From Planctomycetota bacterium (GTDB taxonomy: Bacteria; Planctomycetota; Phycisphaerae; Phycisphaerales; SM1A02): 64,000 bases of DNA. Both the position numbers and the translations under genes were made by a program. Shown in pieces: positions 53,637-61,636 of the stretch. Each line of letters opens with the position of its first letter. The first letter of the stretch is position 1. The stretch spans positions 1-64,000 of the forward strand of contig JADFIR010000004.1 of assembly GCA_022566535.1 (NCBI GenBank), given 5' to 3'. The notes under the pieces are model-generated. The model searched no databases. It saw nothing but the letters and a program-made list of their open reading frames with translations, and had not been told where the DNA came from.

Positions 53637-54377
53637 CTACGGCTGCCACACCAGCGTATCAATCGCCTCCGGGATCACGTTCTCAATGTGACCATCCACG
53701 AACACAATCACATAGCCTTGCACGTAGCGAGGCTGGTCCGGTAGCAGCTCCGAACCTCCGGCAAGCGGGCTTCCGAACTGAGATTCATAAAACAGAACCG
53801 TTCGTTGGGGATCGCTCACGTCGGCAAAGCGCAGCCCGTCGAGGAGGCGGTTCATGGCGTAGGCCCGACCTTGCTCGGGCGACCTCGACAATGAAACGAC
53901 TGCGTCGGCGTCCTGCACATACGCGTCGAGCAGATCAACCCAATCATCGCTGCGCGGCAGATAGTCGTTGTAGTCCATTGCGTACGACGCGGCCGCGACG
54001 CTGACCTGCCGCAGCGAATTCATCGACATAGCGTTAATCGCGGCCTGGCGGGGGGCGCCGATTGCAGGCAGGAGCATCGCCGGCACTATGAGCAGGAGCC
54101 CGACGATCAGACCGGCGATCAGACCGGCCCCGGAAACCACGATCCCGCCGATGGCCACGCCCTGGCCGCCCAGTCGCCCGGCACTCTTGTTGATGGAGAC
54201 GAGGGCCACGATGCCCAGGATGACCCCGATCAGCCCGCCCAGCCCAAGGGTGCAGAACCCCAGAACCCCCAGCACCAGACTGACGATCGCCATCACCGAC
54301 GTTTTCGTCGGCCCTGAGGCGGGAATCTCGCCAGGTGTGATCGGCGGCGATTTCGGAGGCGGCGGTTGATCCATCAT
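53637..54377 (-). CDS. Membrane protein with DUF4190-like region and pilin-like C-terminus (copy A)
   Basis: A 246-residue protein. MMDQPPPPK and a Pro-rich lead are followed by TSVMAIVSLVLGVLGFCTLGLGGLIGVILGIVALVSINKSAGRLGGQGVAIGGI, a DUF4190-like pair of TM helices, then another TM segment (AGLIAGLIVGLLLIVPAM). The exposed domain has SMNSLRQVSVAAASYAMDYNDYLP and ends YVIVFVDGHIENVIPEAIDTL, strongly reminiscent of the soluble part of planctomycete pseudopilins. It is a tandem paralogue of the gene at 54476. Function unknown. Confidence 0.8.
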   Translation of the reverse strand: MMDQPPPPKSPPITPGEIPASGPTKTSVMAIVSLVLGVLGFCTLGLGGLIGVILGIVALVSINKSAGRLGGQGVAIGGIVVSGAGLIAGLIVGLLLIVPAMLLPAIGAPRQAAINAMSMNSLRQVSVAAASYAMDYNDYLPRSDDWVDLLDAYVQDADAVVSLSRSPEQGRAYAMNRLLDGLRFADVSDPQRTVLFYESQFGSPLAGGSELLPDQPRYVQGYVIVFVDGHIENVIPEAIDTLVWQP

Positions 54378-54475
54378 TTCCGTGTCCCTCTCAAGTCGTC
54401 CAGCCGTACCCAAGTCGGCGGAGCCCATCGCCCGCCCCGCAGCGCATCATACCTCAGCGTCGGCCGCGCCTTCGC

Positions 54476-55198
54476 CTAAGGCTGCCATACCAACGAATCA
54501 AGCGCCTCCGGGATCACGTTCTCAATGTGACCATCCACGAACACAATCACATAGCCTTGCTGGTAGCGAGGCTCGGCCGGCAGCAGCTCCGGACCTCCCG
54601 CAAGCGGGCTGCCGAACTGAGCTTCATAGAACAGCACCGTTCGCTCCGGATCGCTCACGTCGGCATACCGCAGCCCGTCGAGGAGGCGGTTCATCGCGTA
54701 CGCCCGCCCTTGCTCGGACTCGCCGGGCAATGACACCAGTGCGCCCGTCTCCTGCAGATACGCGTCGAGCAAACCGACCCACTCAGCGGTCCGCGGCAGA
54801 TAGTCGTTGTAGTCGGTTGAATACGTCCTGACCGCAACGCTGACCTGCCGCAGTGAGGATATCGACATGACGTTCACCACGACCTGCCGGGCGACGCCGA
54901 TACCCGACAGGAAGGTCCCAAGCAACAGAAGCCCAACGACGAGGCTGACCGTGGAAAGGGCGATCCCGGCGATGGCCAGGCCGCGGCCACCGATTCGCCC
55001 GGCGCTCCTGGTGATGCCGACGATCGCCACGCTGCCCAGAATGATTCCGACCAAGCCGGCCAGCCCAGCGGTGAAGAATCCGAGAATCCCCAGCACCAGA
55101 CTGAGGATCGCCATCACCGACGCTTTCCCCGACCGAGAGGCAGGGGTCGCCGGCGGACCAACCGTCAGCGCTTTCGGAGGCGGCGGTTGATCCATCAT
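54476..55198 (-). CDS. Membrane protein with DUF4190-like region and pilin-like C-terminus (copy B)
   Basis: A 240-residue paralogue of copy A, roughly 70% identical by eye over the last 120 residues (SLRQVSVAVRTYSTDYNDYLPR, GRAYAMNRLLDGLRYADVSDPERTVLFYE, YVIVFVDGHIENVIPEALDSL), less so in the membrane region. The promoter-side sequences of the two genes are also alike, so the duplication included the regulatory region. ATG at 55198 by comparison with copy A. Confidence 0.8.
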   Translation of the reverse strand: MMDQPPPPKALTVGPPATPASRSGKASVMAILSLVLGILGFFTAGLAGLVGIILGSVAIVGITRSAGRIGGRGLAIAGIALSTVSLVVGLLLLGTFLSGIGVARQVVVNVMSISSLRQVSVAVRTYSTDYNDYLPRTAEWVGLLDAYLQETGALVSLPGESEQGRAYAMNRLLDGLRYADVSDPERTVLFYEAQFGSPLAGGPELLPAEPRYQQGYVIVFVDGHIENVIPEALDSLVWQP

Positions 55199-55562
55199 GG
55201 CAACGTCCCTCTCAAGTCGTCCATCCGTACCCAAGTCGGCGGGTCACATCCCCCGCCCCTCTGCGCATCATACCTCGGCGTCGCCGGGCGGCTGCGGCCG
55301 AGCGGTGGGATTGCCCCGCCCGGCATCCCCGTCCCGACTTCCCCCAACTTTGCTTACCCGAGCGTTCGCGCGGGTTAAACTCGCTCAATTCCGACCATCC
55401 CTGCGCGCGCCGGGGGGTTTGCGCGCGCCCCACTGACCGTGCATTGGACTGATTATGCCAAGAGCAAGCGTTCACCGCGGAGGCACAGAGGACACTGAGG
55501 GAAGGAAACGTCTGAACGTCGAAATGTCCAAATGCTGAGAGCAGAAAGCTGATCGCTGACCG

Positions 55563-55784
55563 CTACCCCTTCTTGCTGCGGCGGGGCAGTCGGGGCGCAC
55601 CACCGGCGGTGGCGCTGCGGCCGACGCTGTCCACGCCGAAGGGTCTGCTCGCCAAGGCCGTTCCCAGGTCACGGGTCGGTGCGCTGGAATCGCCGCTCTG
55701 TTTGGCCTTAGCCTGGGCGGCCTTGACCTTCTTGTCTTTCCGGGCCTTGGCCTTCCTCAGTTTCTCGCGGTCGCGCTTGCTCAT
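55563..55784 (-). CDS. Small lysine-rich hypothetical protein
   Basis: A 73-residue basic protein: MSKRDREKLRKAKARKDKKVKAAQAKAKQ, then a Ser/Gly-rich half ending PRLPRRSKKG. The charged helix could bind nucleic acid, but composition alone is weak evidence. It sits between dispersed repeats. Confidence 0.5.
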   Translation of the reverse strand: MSKRDREKLRKAKARKDKKVKAAQAKAKQSGDSSAPTRDLGTALASRPFGVDSVGRSATAGGAPRLPRRSKKG

Positions 55785-56184
55785 GACGTCCTTCCGTGCT
55801 TGCGTTGTGCCGTCATTATGGATGCCCCAACGGTCCTAGGCGAGCGGATTCGAGTCAATTTGCGTGATCGCCGGCCAAGAAGATTCAGCGCAAGGGTACC
55901 CAGATCGCAGAGACGAGGAAGGAACCACAGATACACGCGGATGGACACGGATGGTTCGTAGGGGATGGAAACACGGAGAGCCACGGAGGACCACGGAGAT
56001 AAAGAGAAGGATTCCTGAATCCTCAAGCCCCAAGCCTCAGGACTCAAGCCGCATCATACCTCGGCGTCGCCCGGCGGCTGCGGCTCCGACCAGACTGCCG
56101 ATCACGCCGCGATGACGGTTGGCAGGCGTCAACTGCTGATTGCGACAACAAGAATGCAGGTCACTGTCCCGGGCGTCCCAACGG
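55785..56184. other. Gene-free repeat-bearing interval
   Basis: Four hundred bases without a supported gene. It contains the CACGGAGG tracts, a string AGCCCCAAGCCTCAGGACTC and the isolated GCATCATACCTCGGCG boundary of the neighbouring gene duplication. Confidence 0.45.
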
Positions 56185-57225
56185 TCAAAAGCCACTTGCG
56201 TGGATAGACTCCACGTCCGTTACGCCTGGCGGACAGAATGCGAAGTAAATCATCATCCTGCAACTTCCCGTCTCATTGATATACGGCTCGGCCGGCCATT
56301 CTTGGATGTGGACTTTGATTAGGTAGTCGCCGACCGGGCCGGAGATTGACATTGTTTCTGGCACACGAGATTCGACTTGCCAAGCTAAGCCATACTCCGA
56401 CGCTTCACGCGATCGAACATCCCAGAAGAGCGACTCTGCTTCCTGCATCGATTTTTGAACATCCTCAATCGCGATTCCTCCACCGCCAATTCGATAGAAC
56501 TCCTTCACGGTAGCAACGGCGACCTCATGTGAGAACGGCCCCTCGTACCTGGCCTCCAGGAAGCTAACTGGAACGTCGTTTGGGAACATCAATCCCGATT
56601 GCAGACGCCACTGCATCTCATACGGCACGCTATCGGGAACGTGTATGTGCGAGACGCCGACAAGAAGGCGCGTCACTATCTCATCGAGCGTGAGCCTCAA
56701 CCCACTCGAATCGACGTAGCCCTTGAGATACATAACGGTGCCCATCGACTTCAGATTCGTTATGTGGAATTCCCGCGACCGATCGTCGAGTGATGCGGAG
56801 ATGACTGGATCGACGGGCGGTTCTGGTGTGGTGGCTGGGTCAACATCGATCGGCCGTTGTCGTGTGGTAGTTGGGTGATCAGTAGATTGTAGACTCCGCC
56901 CTACGAACCACATCGCCGCGATCAGCAGACCGAGGCCGAGCGTTGCCGCGAACCAGAGCGGTCGCCCCTCGATTGAGATCAGTGTTGTGCGCTTCGTCTG
57001 AGACCCGTCTGTGCCGGGCTCAGTTTTCTTGACGACCGTTAGCAACTCGGTGATGGTGGTGATGCGTGTGGCGAGCACATCCTGGATCTTCGCAAGGGTG
57101 GCCGCATCGCGCTCATCGGGTGCGTCGACTTCGATTGGCGGCACCGGTTTGCCTGTCTTCGCATCGACGCCTTCTATTCGATATCGCAACACCGATCTCC
57201 CGCGCCGATCCGTGGCGCTGTTCAC
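56185..57225 (-). CDS. Hypothetical single-pass membrane protein
   Basis: A 346-residue protein with a cytoplasmic N-terminal part (LRYRIEGVDAKTGKPVPPIEVDAPDERDAATLAKIQ), one TM helix near 90-108 (LWFAATLGLGLLIAAMWFVG), and an extracytoplasmic domain of about 220 residues (FHITNLKSMGTVMYLKGYVD, GLAWQVESRVPETMSIS). The base composition is less GC-rich than neighbours, suggesting transfer. GTG start. No family recognised; the N-terminus resembles small regulatory domains appended to planctomycete membrane proteins. Confidence 0.65.
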   Translation of the reverse strand: MNSATDRRGRSVLRYRIEGVDAKTGKPVPPIEVDAPDERDAATLAKIQDVLATRITTITELLTVVKKTEPGTDGSQTKRTTLISIEGRPLWFAATLGLGLLIAAMWFVGRSLQSTDHPTTTRQRPIDVDPATTPEPPVDPVISASLDDRSREFHITNLKSMGTVMYLKGYVDSSGLRLTLDEIVTRLLVGVSHIHVPDSVPYEMQWRLQSGLMFPNDVPVSFLEARYEGPFSHEVAVATVKEFYRIGGGGIAIEDVQKSMQEAESLFWDVRSREASEYGLAWQVESRVPETMSISGPVGDYLIKVHIQEWPAEPYINETGSCRMMIYFAFCPPGVTDVESIHASGF

Positions 57226-57298
57226 CGTCTGTGTGAGGGTATCCGTGAAACCCGCGGCTCACCTCTTCCTGGCGAGTCGAGGGGGAAAAGGTGCCCAC

Positions 57299-57385
57299 GC
57301 GACCGATGGTCGCGGCTTTACAGCCGGTGCTAGGTCAATCGCCGTCAAACTCCATTCCGTGCCAGAGGGCGGCGCGTCGCCCGGG
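57299..57385. repeat. Dispersed palindrome plus degraded copy of the 59274-59360 sequence
   Basis: After the CGCGACC/GGTCGCG palindrome and GCTTTACAGCCGGTGCT, the sequence continues TCAATCGCCGTCAAACTCCA.. in parallel with 59300-59360. On the minus strand both copies encode RAALWxGMxFDxD and a stop. The shared block is about 80 bases, longer than the palindrome, so it was copied as a unit. Confidence 0.65.
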
Positions 57386-57467
57386 TAGGGCACGCGGAGA
57401 AGCGGAGAGCGCGGTGAATCTTCTTCTGTTCTGATCTCTGTCCTCCGTGTCCTCCGTGGTGAGTCTT

Positions 57468-57932
57468 TCACCCGCTGTCTGGTCGGGCAACGCACGGCGT
57501 GGGTGGGGAGGCGGGCCGGGTGGGGATGCGGAGCAGGTACACGATGACCCCGAGTCCGATCAGGGCGAGCGCGACGCGGACGATGGCATTCGAGACGAAG
57601 AGCACCATGGTCGAACCCAGCAGGATGATGATCAGGGCGATCGCTATGGCCTTCGCGCCGCGCGGGATCGTGTGGGTCTCGTACCACGCGGTGATGGTGG
57701 GGCCGAAGAGCCGCGTGCCGAGCAGCCAGGCGTACAGGCGGGGCGAGCCGCGGGCAAAACACGCCGCGGCGAGCAACATGAACGGCGTCGTCGGCAGCAG
57801 CGGCACCACCACACCGACGATACCCACCGCGACGAAGACGCACCCGAGGCTGGCAAACAACCAGCGCCGCGCACTCGCCGCACGATCGGTAGGAAGATGC
57901 TGGTTCGGCTTGCTTGGGAAAGGGTCGTCCAT
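57468..57932 (-). CDS. YbaN family (DUF454) membrane protein
   Basis: A 154-residue inner-membrane protein. LFASLGCVFVAVGIVGVVVPLLPTTPFMLLAAACFARGSPRLYAWLL is the DUF454 signature with PLLPTTPF, followed by AWYETHTIPRGAKAIAIALIIILL. Three to four TM helices. Function in bacteria is not established. Confidence 0.9.
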   Translation of the reverse strand: MDDPFPSKPNQHLPTDRAASARRWLFASLGCVFVAVGIVGVVVPLLPTTPFMLLAAACFARGSPRLYAWLLGTRLFGPTITAWYETHTIPRGAKAIAIALIIILLGSTMVLFVSNAIVRVALALIGLGVIVYLLRIPTRPASPPTPCVARPDSG

Positions 57933-58398
57933 CTTCGTTCGGTTCCCGCGCTCGCGAACGGCACGGCAATCGATCTGCCATTCAGTCTACGCGGTCTGCA
58001 GGAAGCTGGCAGGCGCTCTCAGCCGACGCGCCGCATGACCGCCTGCACTACCCGACATTTCCCATTTGACCAACGCCTGGCTCCACCGCCGAGCTTTCCG
58101 AGCACGAGTGTAACGCCCCCCGGAAACCCGAGTTCCAGTCGCTTGCAACTGAGGGGAATCGCCGGTGACCCGCCGCCGCGGGCGCCAAGACGGCGGCCTG
58201 GAGGCCCTGTCGGGCCGCTTGGGCAGGGGTGGGGACAGATTGACATCGCAGACCCCTCGTTGTTTGTTGGGTTGGTGAGCGGTTCGCACCTGTCGTATCG
58301 GCGCTGCCCTCGGCGACAGCGCGGCGAAACGGAGCACGGCAGGACCAGGTCCGCTGCAACGGCTAGTTAGGCCACGCACGGTATACTCAGTGCCCACA
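57933..58398. other. Gene-poor interval
   Basis: No supported gene. It contains a near-dyad CTGGAGGCCCTGTCGGGCCGC near 58200 and, just before the next gene, GGTATACTCAG (58380), which offers a TATACT -10 candidate about 15 bases from the ATG. Confidence 0.35.
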
Positions 58399-58830
58399 AT
58401 GAACGACGATGAGTTCTTCAAGTACGTATTGAGCGGCTACGAGGCTGAGCTGAAAGAGAGCGATCGCCTGTATGGCAGATGTCCGCTCATTCTTACTGCG
58501 AATGTGGTCATCGGAGGTCTGGTGGGCTTCTTGACCACCGACGCGTACCTTGGAAATCTCGGGTTCCTGGAGTTAGTGTACTATTGTAGCGTGATAGTCG
58601 TTGTCTTGTTTCTTGCTGGGTCGCTCGCGTGCCTTGCGGCATCGATATGGAAGCGCACGTATGAGAGGACAAAGAGTCCCGATGAATGGGACAGGTGGCG
58701 CAGCAGCTACGAGGACATGATACGCAAGTCATACGGAGGCTACACCGACGAGGAAGTTAAGCGACACGTTGCAGCCGGCCTGCGCACAGCAATGGCTGGC
58801 CAGATGATGCCGCTCTTGCGACGGAAGTAG
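58399..58830 (+). CDS. Two-TM membrane protein of unknown function
   Basis: A 143-residue protein. Residues 1-28 are polar (DEFFKYVLSGYEAELKESDRLYGR), TM1 spans about 29-46, TM2 about 57-83, and the rest is a charged cytoplasmic helix (RTYERTKSPDEWDRWRSSYEDMIRKSYGGY..EEVKRHVAAGLRTAM). Two closely spaced helices followed by a helical domain resemble SLATT/PycTM-type effectors in outline, but I cannot match a motif. It is the first of three tightly spaced genes (gaps of 1 and 12 bases) with low GC for this window. GTG at 58390 is an alternative start. Confidence 0.65.
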   Translation: MNDDEFFKYVLSGYEAELKESDRLYGRCPLILTANVVIGGLVGFLTTDAYLGNLGFLELVYYCSVIVVVLFLAGSLACLAASIWKRTYERTKSPDEWDRWRSSYEDMIRKSYGGYTDEEVKRHVAAGLRTAMAGQMMPLLRRK

Positions 58831-58831
58831 G

Positions 58832-58945
58832 ATGATCAATGACCGCCGATTCTGGTGGCTAAACATGGCCATAGCGCTCGCTGTACTAGCGATGTTGCCC
58901 GTCGCTATCCAAGGTGTGTCACGAGTACTGCTGGAGTTGTTCTAG
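58832..58945 (+). CDS. 37-residue single-TM peptide
   Basis: ATG one base after the upstream stop. MINDRRFWWLNMAIALAVLA then MLPVAIQGVSRVLLELF: a basic, Trp-rich start and one hydrophobic helix covering most of the peptide. The size fits a small toxin, holin-like or accessory subunit. The tight spacing implies translation coupled to the two-TM gene. Too short for family recognition. Confidence 0.5.
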   Translation: MINDRRFWWLNMAIALAVLAMLPVAIQGVSRVLLELF

Positions 58946-58957
58946 CGGAGAAGCGAA

Positions 58958-59128
58958 ATGCCCAACGAAACTGAGTCTCCCCACCCACCGCCGCCACCGC
59001 CGCCGCCACCGCCGCCGCCACCGCCGCCGCCACCGCCGCCGGACCGGTTCGAGCGTGGCTTTCCAACTACGCCGCCTCCGGCCCCACCACCACCGCGAGC
59101 TGAACCACCGCCACCGGGTGAGCAATAG
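58958..59128 (+). CDS. Polyproline peptide, 56 residues
   Basis: MPNETESPHP is followed by about 17 consecutive prolines, then DRFERGFPTTPPPAPPPPRA and EPPPPGEQ. GGAGAAGCGAA just upstream gives a good ribosome site with 7-base spacing, which argues that this is a real gene and not a chance CCG repeat. Long Pro runs stall ribosomes without EF-P, so it should depend on EF-P. Third gene of the unit. The motif DRFERG directly after the Pro run seems characteristic. Confidence 0.55.
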   Translation: MPNETESPHPPPPPPPPPPPPPPPPPPPDRFERGFPTTPPPAPPPPRAEPPPPGEQ

Positions 59129-59152
59129 ACGTCCGCGTAGTTGGGACGGAAC

Positions 59153-59266
59153 ATGGGACGCGACGGGAGTTTTTTTCACGGTCATCCCCTGATCGACCGC
59201 CGGCGTGAGATCGACCAGCTCGTCCTGGCGAACCTGCTGCGGCTGAACCAGGAACTGGCGGGGTGA
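59153..59266 (+). pseudogene. Short fragment, possible C-terminus of a restriction-modification methylase
   Basis: A 37-codon frame ending HPLIDRRREIDQLVLANLLRLNQELAG. The REIDxLVLANLLxLNxE pattern recalls C-terminal segments of large Eco57I/PglX-type DNA methyltransferases, but nothing upstream resembles the enzyme. Low-confidence reading as a remnant. Confidence 0.3.
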
Positions 59267-59273
59267 GGTGCCA

Positions 59274-59300
59274 CCGCGACCGGCGGTCGCGGCTTTACAG
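59274..59300 (+). repeat. Dispersed palindrome, CCGCGACC type
   Basis: Arms CCGCGACC and GGTCGCGG with loop GGC and trailing CTTTACAG. It is the clearest match to the copy at 57299, with which it also shares about 60 bases downstream. Confidence 0.7.
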
Positions 59301-59311
59301 CCGGTGCTGTG

Positions 59312-59512
59312 TCAATCGTCGTCAAAGTCCATTCCCTCCCAGAGGGCGGCGCGGAGGCCGGGTTTGGGAAGCGGTCCGTCGCGAGCCATGATGCGCTCCA
59401 GGGCTTTGAAGGCTTCGTCGCCGTGTATGCCGGGTCGGTGCGGGCCGATGCACCTGTTGCGGGATTCGTAGGTTCTGTCCAACGTATTCAAGCTCACCTC
59501 AAAGCAGGGCAT
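59312..59512 (-). pseudogene. C-terminal fragment ending RAALWEGMDFDDD
   Basis: The minus-strand frame gives DEAFKALERIMARDGPLPKPG then LRAALWEGMDFDDD and a stop. The ending also occurs, degraded (RAALWHGMEFDGD), at about 57335-57370. Two copies of one C-terminus next to the same palindrome suggest remnants of a duplicated gene or of a mobile unit. No family recognised. Confidence 0.35.
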
Positions 59513-60148
59513 GACTCGCCTGGTACGGCAAAGAGGGTCAATCCCGAAAAAGCGGGCGGCACGGGTCAGTATCGGCGATTCTGTCGGCCTTTGGGCCGCG
59601 TGGTGTCGTGAATGGTGAGTGCGGTCGCCCTGTTCGGGCTCGGGTCGGGTTGGGGACGGCGCAAGCTGGGGAGATCGAGCGTCGCCGCCGTTTCTGGCTG
59701 GATCGTCTCACAGCCATTAGGATCGTCCTCAGCGGGTTTTGTGGATCGGGTGCTAGGGTGATATGGGTAGACCCGGGATATGGCGTCTCTTGGCCCCTGC
59801 TGACTTCCTACGCTGCCATACGCCGCCGATGACCCATCTAATTCCCAAACAGACCTCGGCGGCGACCTCAGACGGCGTCTGCGGGCTCGTGCGACGGGCA
59901 CTCGTGAAAGGCATATACGCGGCTTTGCGCGATCAGGACCACGCCCCCCACGTCTTCTCCCCCTGCGGTGGATGTACCCCCCCAAACAGACGACACAGAC
60001 TTGAGAACTTACCACCGGAGTTTACGATCTGGTGAACTATCCGAGGGCGCTTTGCCGTCTTACAGTAGTCTGAGGGCGGTTGGACCGACCAGATTCCTTA
60101 CAGCCGGGCTGTCTTTCAGCCCCCAGCTCACCTACCATGTAAGGTAGA
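59513..60148. other. Boundary interval before the mobile-element-like run
   Basis: About 630 bases with no well-supported gene. A frame at 59829-60035 on the plus strand (MTHLIPKQTSAATSDGVCGL) is open but unconvincing. A hairpin AGCCGGGCTGTC..CAGCCCC lies near 60103-60123. The region probably contains the left edge and the promoter of the run that starts at 60149. Confidence 0.4.
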
Positions 60149-60448
60149 ATGCGAGAGCAAACTACCCCGACAAAGCCCGAACAGCCCGAAAAAGCCGCTC
60201 CCCTGCTCGCCTGGGTCAATCCGCACCTCAGCCCTCAGCTTTGGCGCCTGCTTTCTTGCGTGTGGGGCAGAGGGCACGTCGGTCATACAGAAGTGACTAG
60301 CCGGGTTTGGGGCCAGCCGGTGAAACGACTCACGCTTGACGTGGCCGTGTGTCGTCTCAATCGCAAACTGAAATCCCTGAACTTCCCCGTGCGTTTGCAC
60401 GTCCGGCGTTTCGATGTGTATGTGGAGATGGGGGTGATATGGGGATGA
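60149..60448 (+). CDS. Small basic protein, possible winged helix
   Basis: A 99-residue protein: LSPQLWRLLSCVWGRGHVGHTEVTSRVWGQPVKRLTLDVAVCRLNRKLKSLNFPVRLHVRRFDVYVEM. The helix-helix-helix-strand-strand progression and the RLNRKL recognition-helix-like segment fit a winged helix-turn-helix, though I cannot match a family. Its end overlaps the ATPase gene (60439) by 10 bases, so the two are coupled. Likely a replication or regulatory protein of the element. Confidence 0.55.
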   Translation: MREQTTPTKPEQPEKAAPLLAWVNPHLSPQLWRLLSCVWGRGHVGHTEVTSRVWGQPVKRLTLDVAVCRLNRKLKSLNFPVRLHVRRFDVYVEMGVIWG

Positions 60449-61626
60449 TCGCCCAGCGGCCGATACCAGACGACGAAATGGACTTTGGGCCCACGGCTGA
60501 CGAGCAAGCCGTACTCGACGCCAAAATGGCGAAGCTCGCCGAGGAGCACCGCGTGGCCAAGGGGCTCACCGCCTTCCGCGAAGCGTCCAAGAAGCCGGAC
60601 TCAATCGTGTGGGCCGAAGCGAAGCCCGACGGCGGCGAGTTGGACGTGCAACGCGTGTCCGACATCGAGTCGAAGGAAGTGCGCTGGCTATGGAAAAAAC
60701 GCGTCCCCTTGGGGAAAGGGACGCTGCTCGCGGGCTATCCGGGAGTCTCGAAGTCGTTGGCTACGTTGGATTGGGCGGCGAGGGTATCGGCGGGTTTGGA
60801 TTGGCCGCTGGGCGAGCCCAACGAGGCGGGCGACGTAATCATCTTGTCCGCTGAGGATGACGCGTCCGACACCATCAAGCCTCGACTCGTCGCCGCCGGT
60901 GCCGATACAGACCGCTGTCATGTGATCTTCGCGGTCAAACACAGGGGGAAGGAACGGCTCTTCACGTTGAAGGACGATCTCGCAAAGCTGGAACGGTTGT
61001 TGAAACGGCTCCCGGAGACGCGACTGGTCATCATCGATCCGATCTCGGCGTACCTGGGCGACGTGAACTCGTGGAAGGACTCAGAGGTGCGGGCTGTCCT
61101 GGCACCGTTGTCGAAGCTTGCCGCAGAACACGATGTCGCCATCGTGATGGTTACGCACTTGAACAAGAAAGACACGGACTCGATCAATCGTGTGTCCGGT
61201 AGCGGTGCGTTCGTCGCAGCACCGAGGGCGGCCTACCTATTCGCACGAGACGATACAGACCTTTGCCACATGGCGTCGTTGAAGCTCAACATCACCAAGC
61301 GGCCCACGACCTTGTCCTATCGCATCGTAGAAAAAGACGGCACCGCGGTATTGGCGTGGGATAAGACCCCGTCCAAGGAGACAGCCGAGAGCCTGCTCGA
61401 CACACACAGTCGCACGAGAGTCGCCGACGCGAAGAAGTTTCTCAAGAGAGTCCTGACCCCGCCTGAGGGTGGGCCGCACGCCGCGTCGGAGCTTTTCCAT
61501 TGGGCGAAAATGGTCGGCTTTGCGAAGCGGACGCTGGAACGGGCCAAGTCAGACTTGAAGATTCAGTCCAAGCAAGACCGGGGCCCCGACGGCCAACTGA
61601 AAGAGGGTTTATGGTCACTCCCCTGA
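60439..61626 (+). CDS. RepA-like AAA family ATPase
   Basis: A 395-residue P-loop ATPase. After about 80 residues (ending RWLWKKRVPLGKGTLLAGY) comes a Walker A of the unusual form GYPGVSKS, then LATLDWAARVSAGLDWP, VIILSAEDDASDTIKPRL, ETRLVIIDPISAYLG as Walker B, VAIVMVTHLNKK and SGAFVAAPRAAYLFARD. This is the RepA/AAA_25 pattern of hexameric plasmid and phage replication helicases. The C-terminal 100 residues (KKFLKRVLTPPEGGPHAASELFHWAKMVGFAKRTLERAK) look like an appended winged helix. Start ATG at 60439, with a second ATG two codons later. Confidence 0.85.
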   Translation: MGMIAQRPIPDDEMDFGPTADEQAVLDAKMAKLAEEHRVAKGLTAFREASKKPDSIVWAEAKPDGGELDVQRVSDIESKEVRWLWKKRVPLGKGTLLAGYPGVSKSLATLDWAARVSAGLDWPLGEPNEAGDVIILSAEDDASDTIKPRLVAAGADTDRCHVIFAVKHRGKERLFTLKDDLAKLERLLKRLPETRLVIIDPISAYLGDVNSWKDSEVRAVLAPLSKLAAEHDVAIVMVTHLNKKDTDSINRVSGSGAFVAAPRAAYLFARDDTDLCHMASLKLNITKRPTTLSYRIVEKDGTAVLAWDKTPSKETAESLLDTHSRTRVADAKKFLKRVLTPPEGGPHAASELFHWAKMVGFAKRTLERAKSDLKIQSKQDRGPDGQLKEGLWSLP

Positions 61627-61636
61627 ATAATGAAAA

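Larger units (their letters stand above)
53637..55290. repeat. Tandem gene duplication unit of about 830 bp
   Basis: The two units (53637 to about 54470, and 54476 to about 55290) match through the coding region and for about 70 bases beyond the starts, ending at CGCATCATACCTCxGCGTCG in both. A third copy of only that boundary (GCATCATACCTCGGCGTCGCC) occurs at about 56050-56070, pointing to a former third unit or a mobile boundary. Confidence 0.7.
55480..57470. repeat. Scattered CACGGAGGACACGG-type repeats
   Basis: Tracts built on the motif ACGGAGG/ACAGAGG with CACGGA spacers occur at about 55480-55505 (CGCGGAGGCACAGAGGACAC), 55921-56010 (CACGCGGATGGACACGG, CACGGAGGACCACGGAG) and 57395-57465 (inverted, TCCTCCGTGTCCTCCGTGG). 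A related tract lies at 15720-15745. They are intergenic, AT-neutral and not coding. Such sequences recur in many planctomycete and deltaproteobacterial genomes. Confidence 0.55.

Noticed and set aside
58974-59040. Polyglycine frame on the minus strand opposite the polyproline stretch
   Set aside because: The plus-strand frame has a ribosome site, a sensible start and stop and non-repeat flanks; the minus-strand frames do not.
59829-60035. Open frame MTHLIPKQTSAATSDG... on the plus strand
   Set aside because: No ribosome site, no family pattern and composition like the surrounding non-coding DNA; kept only as a note in the interval.
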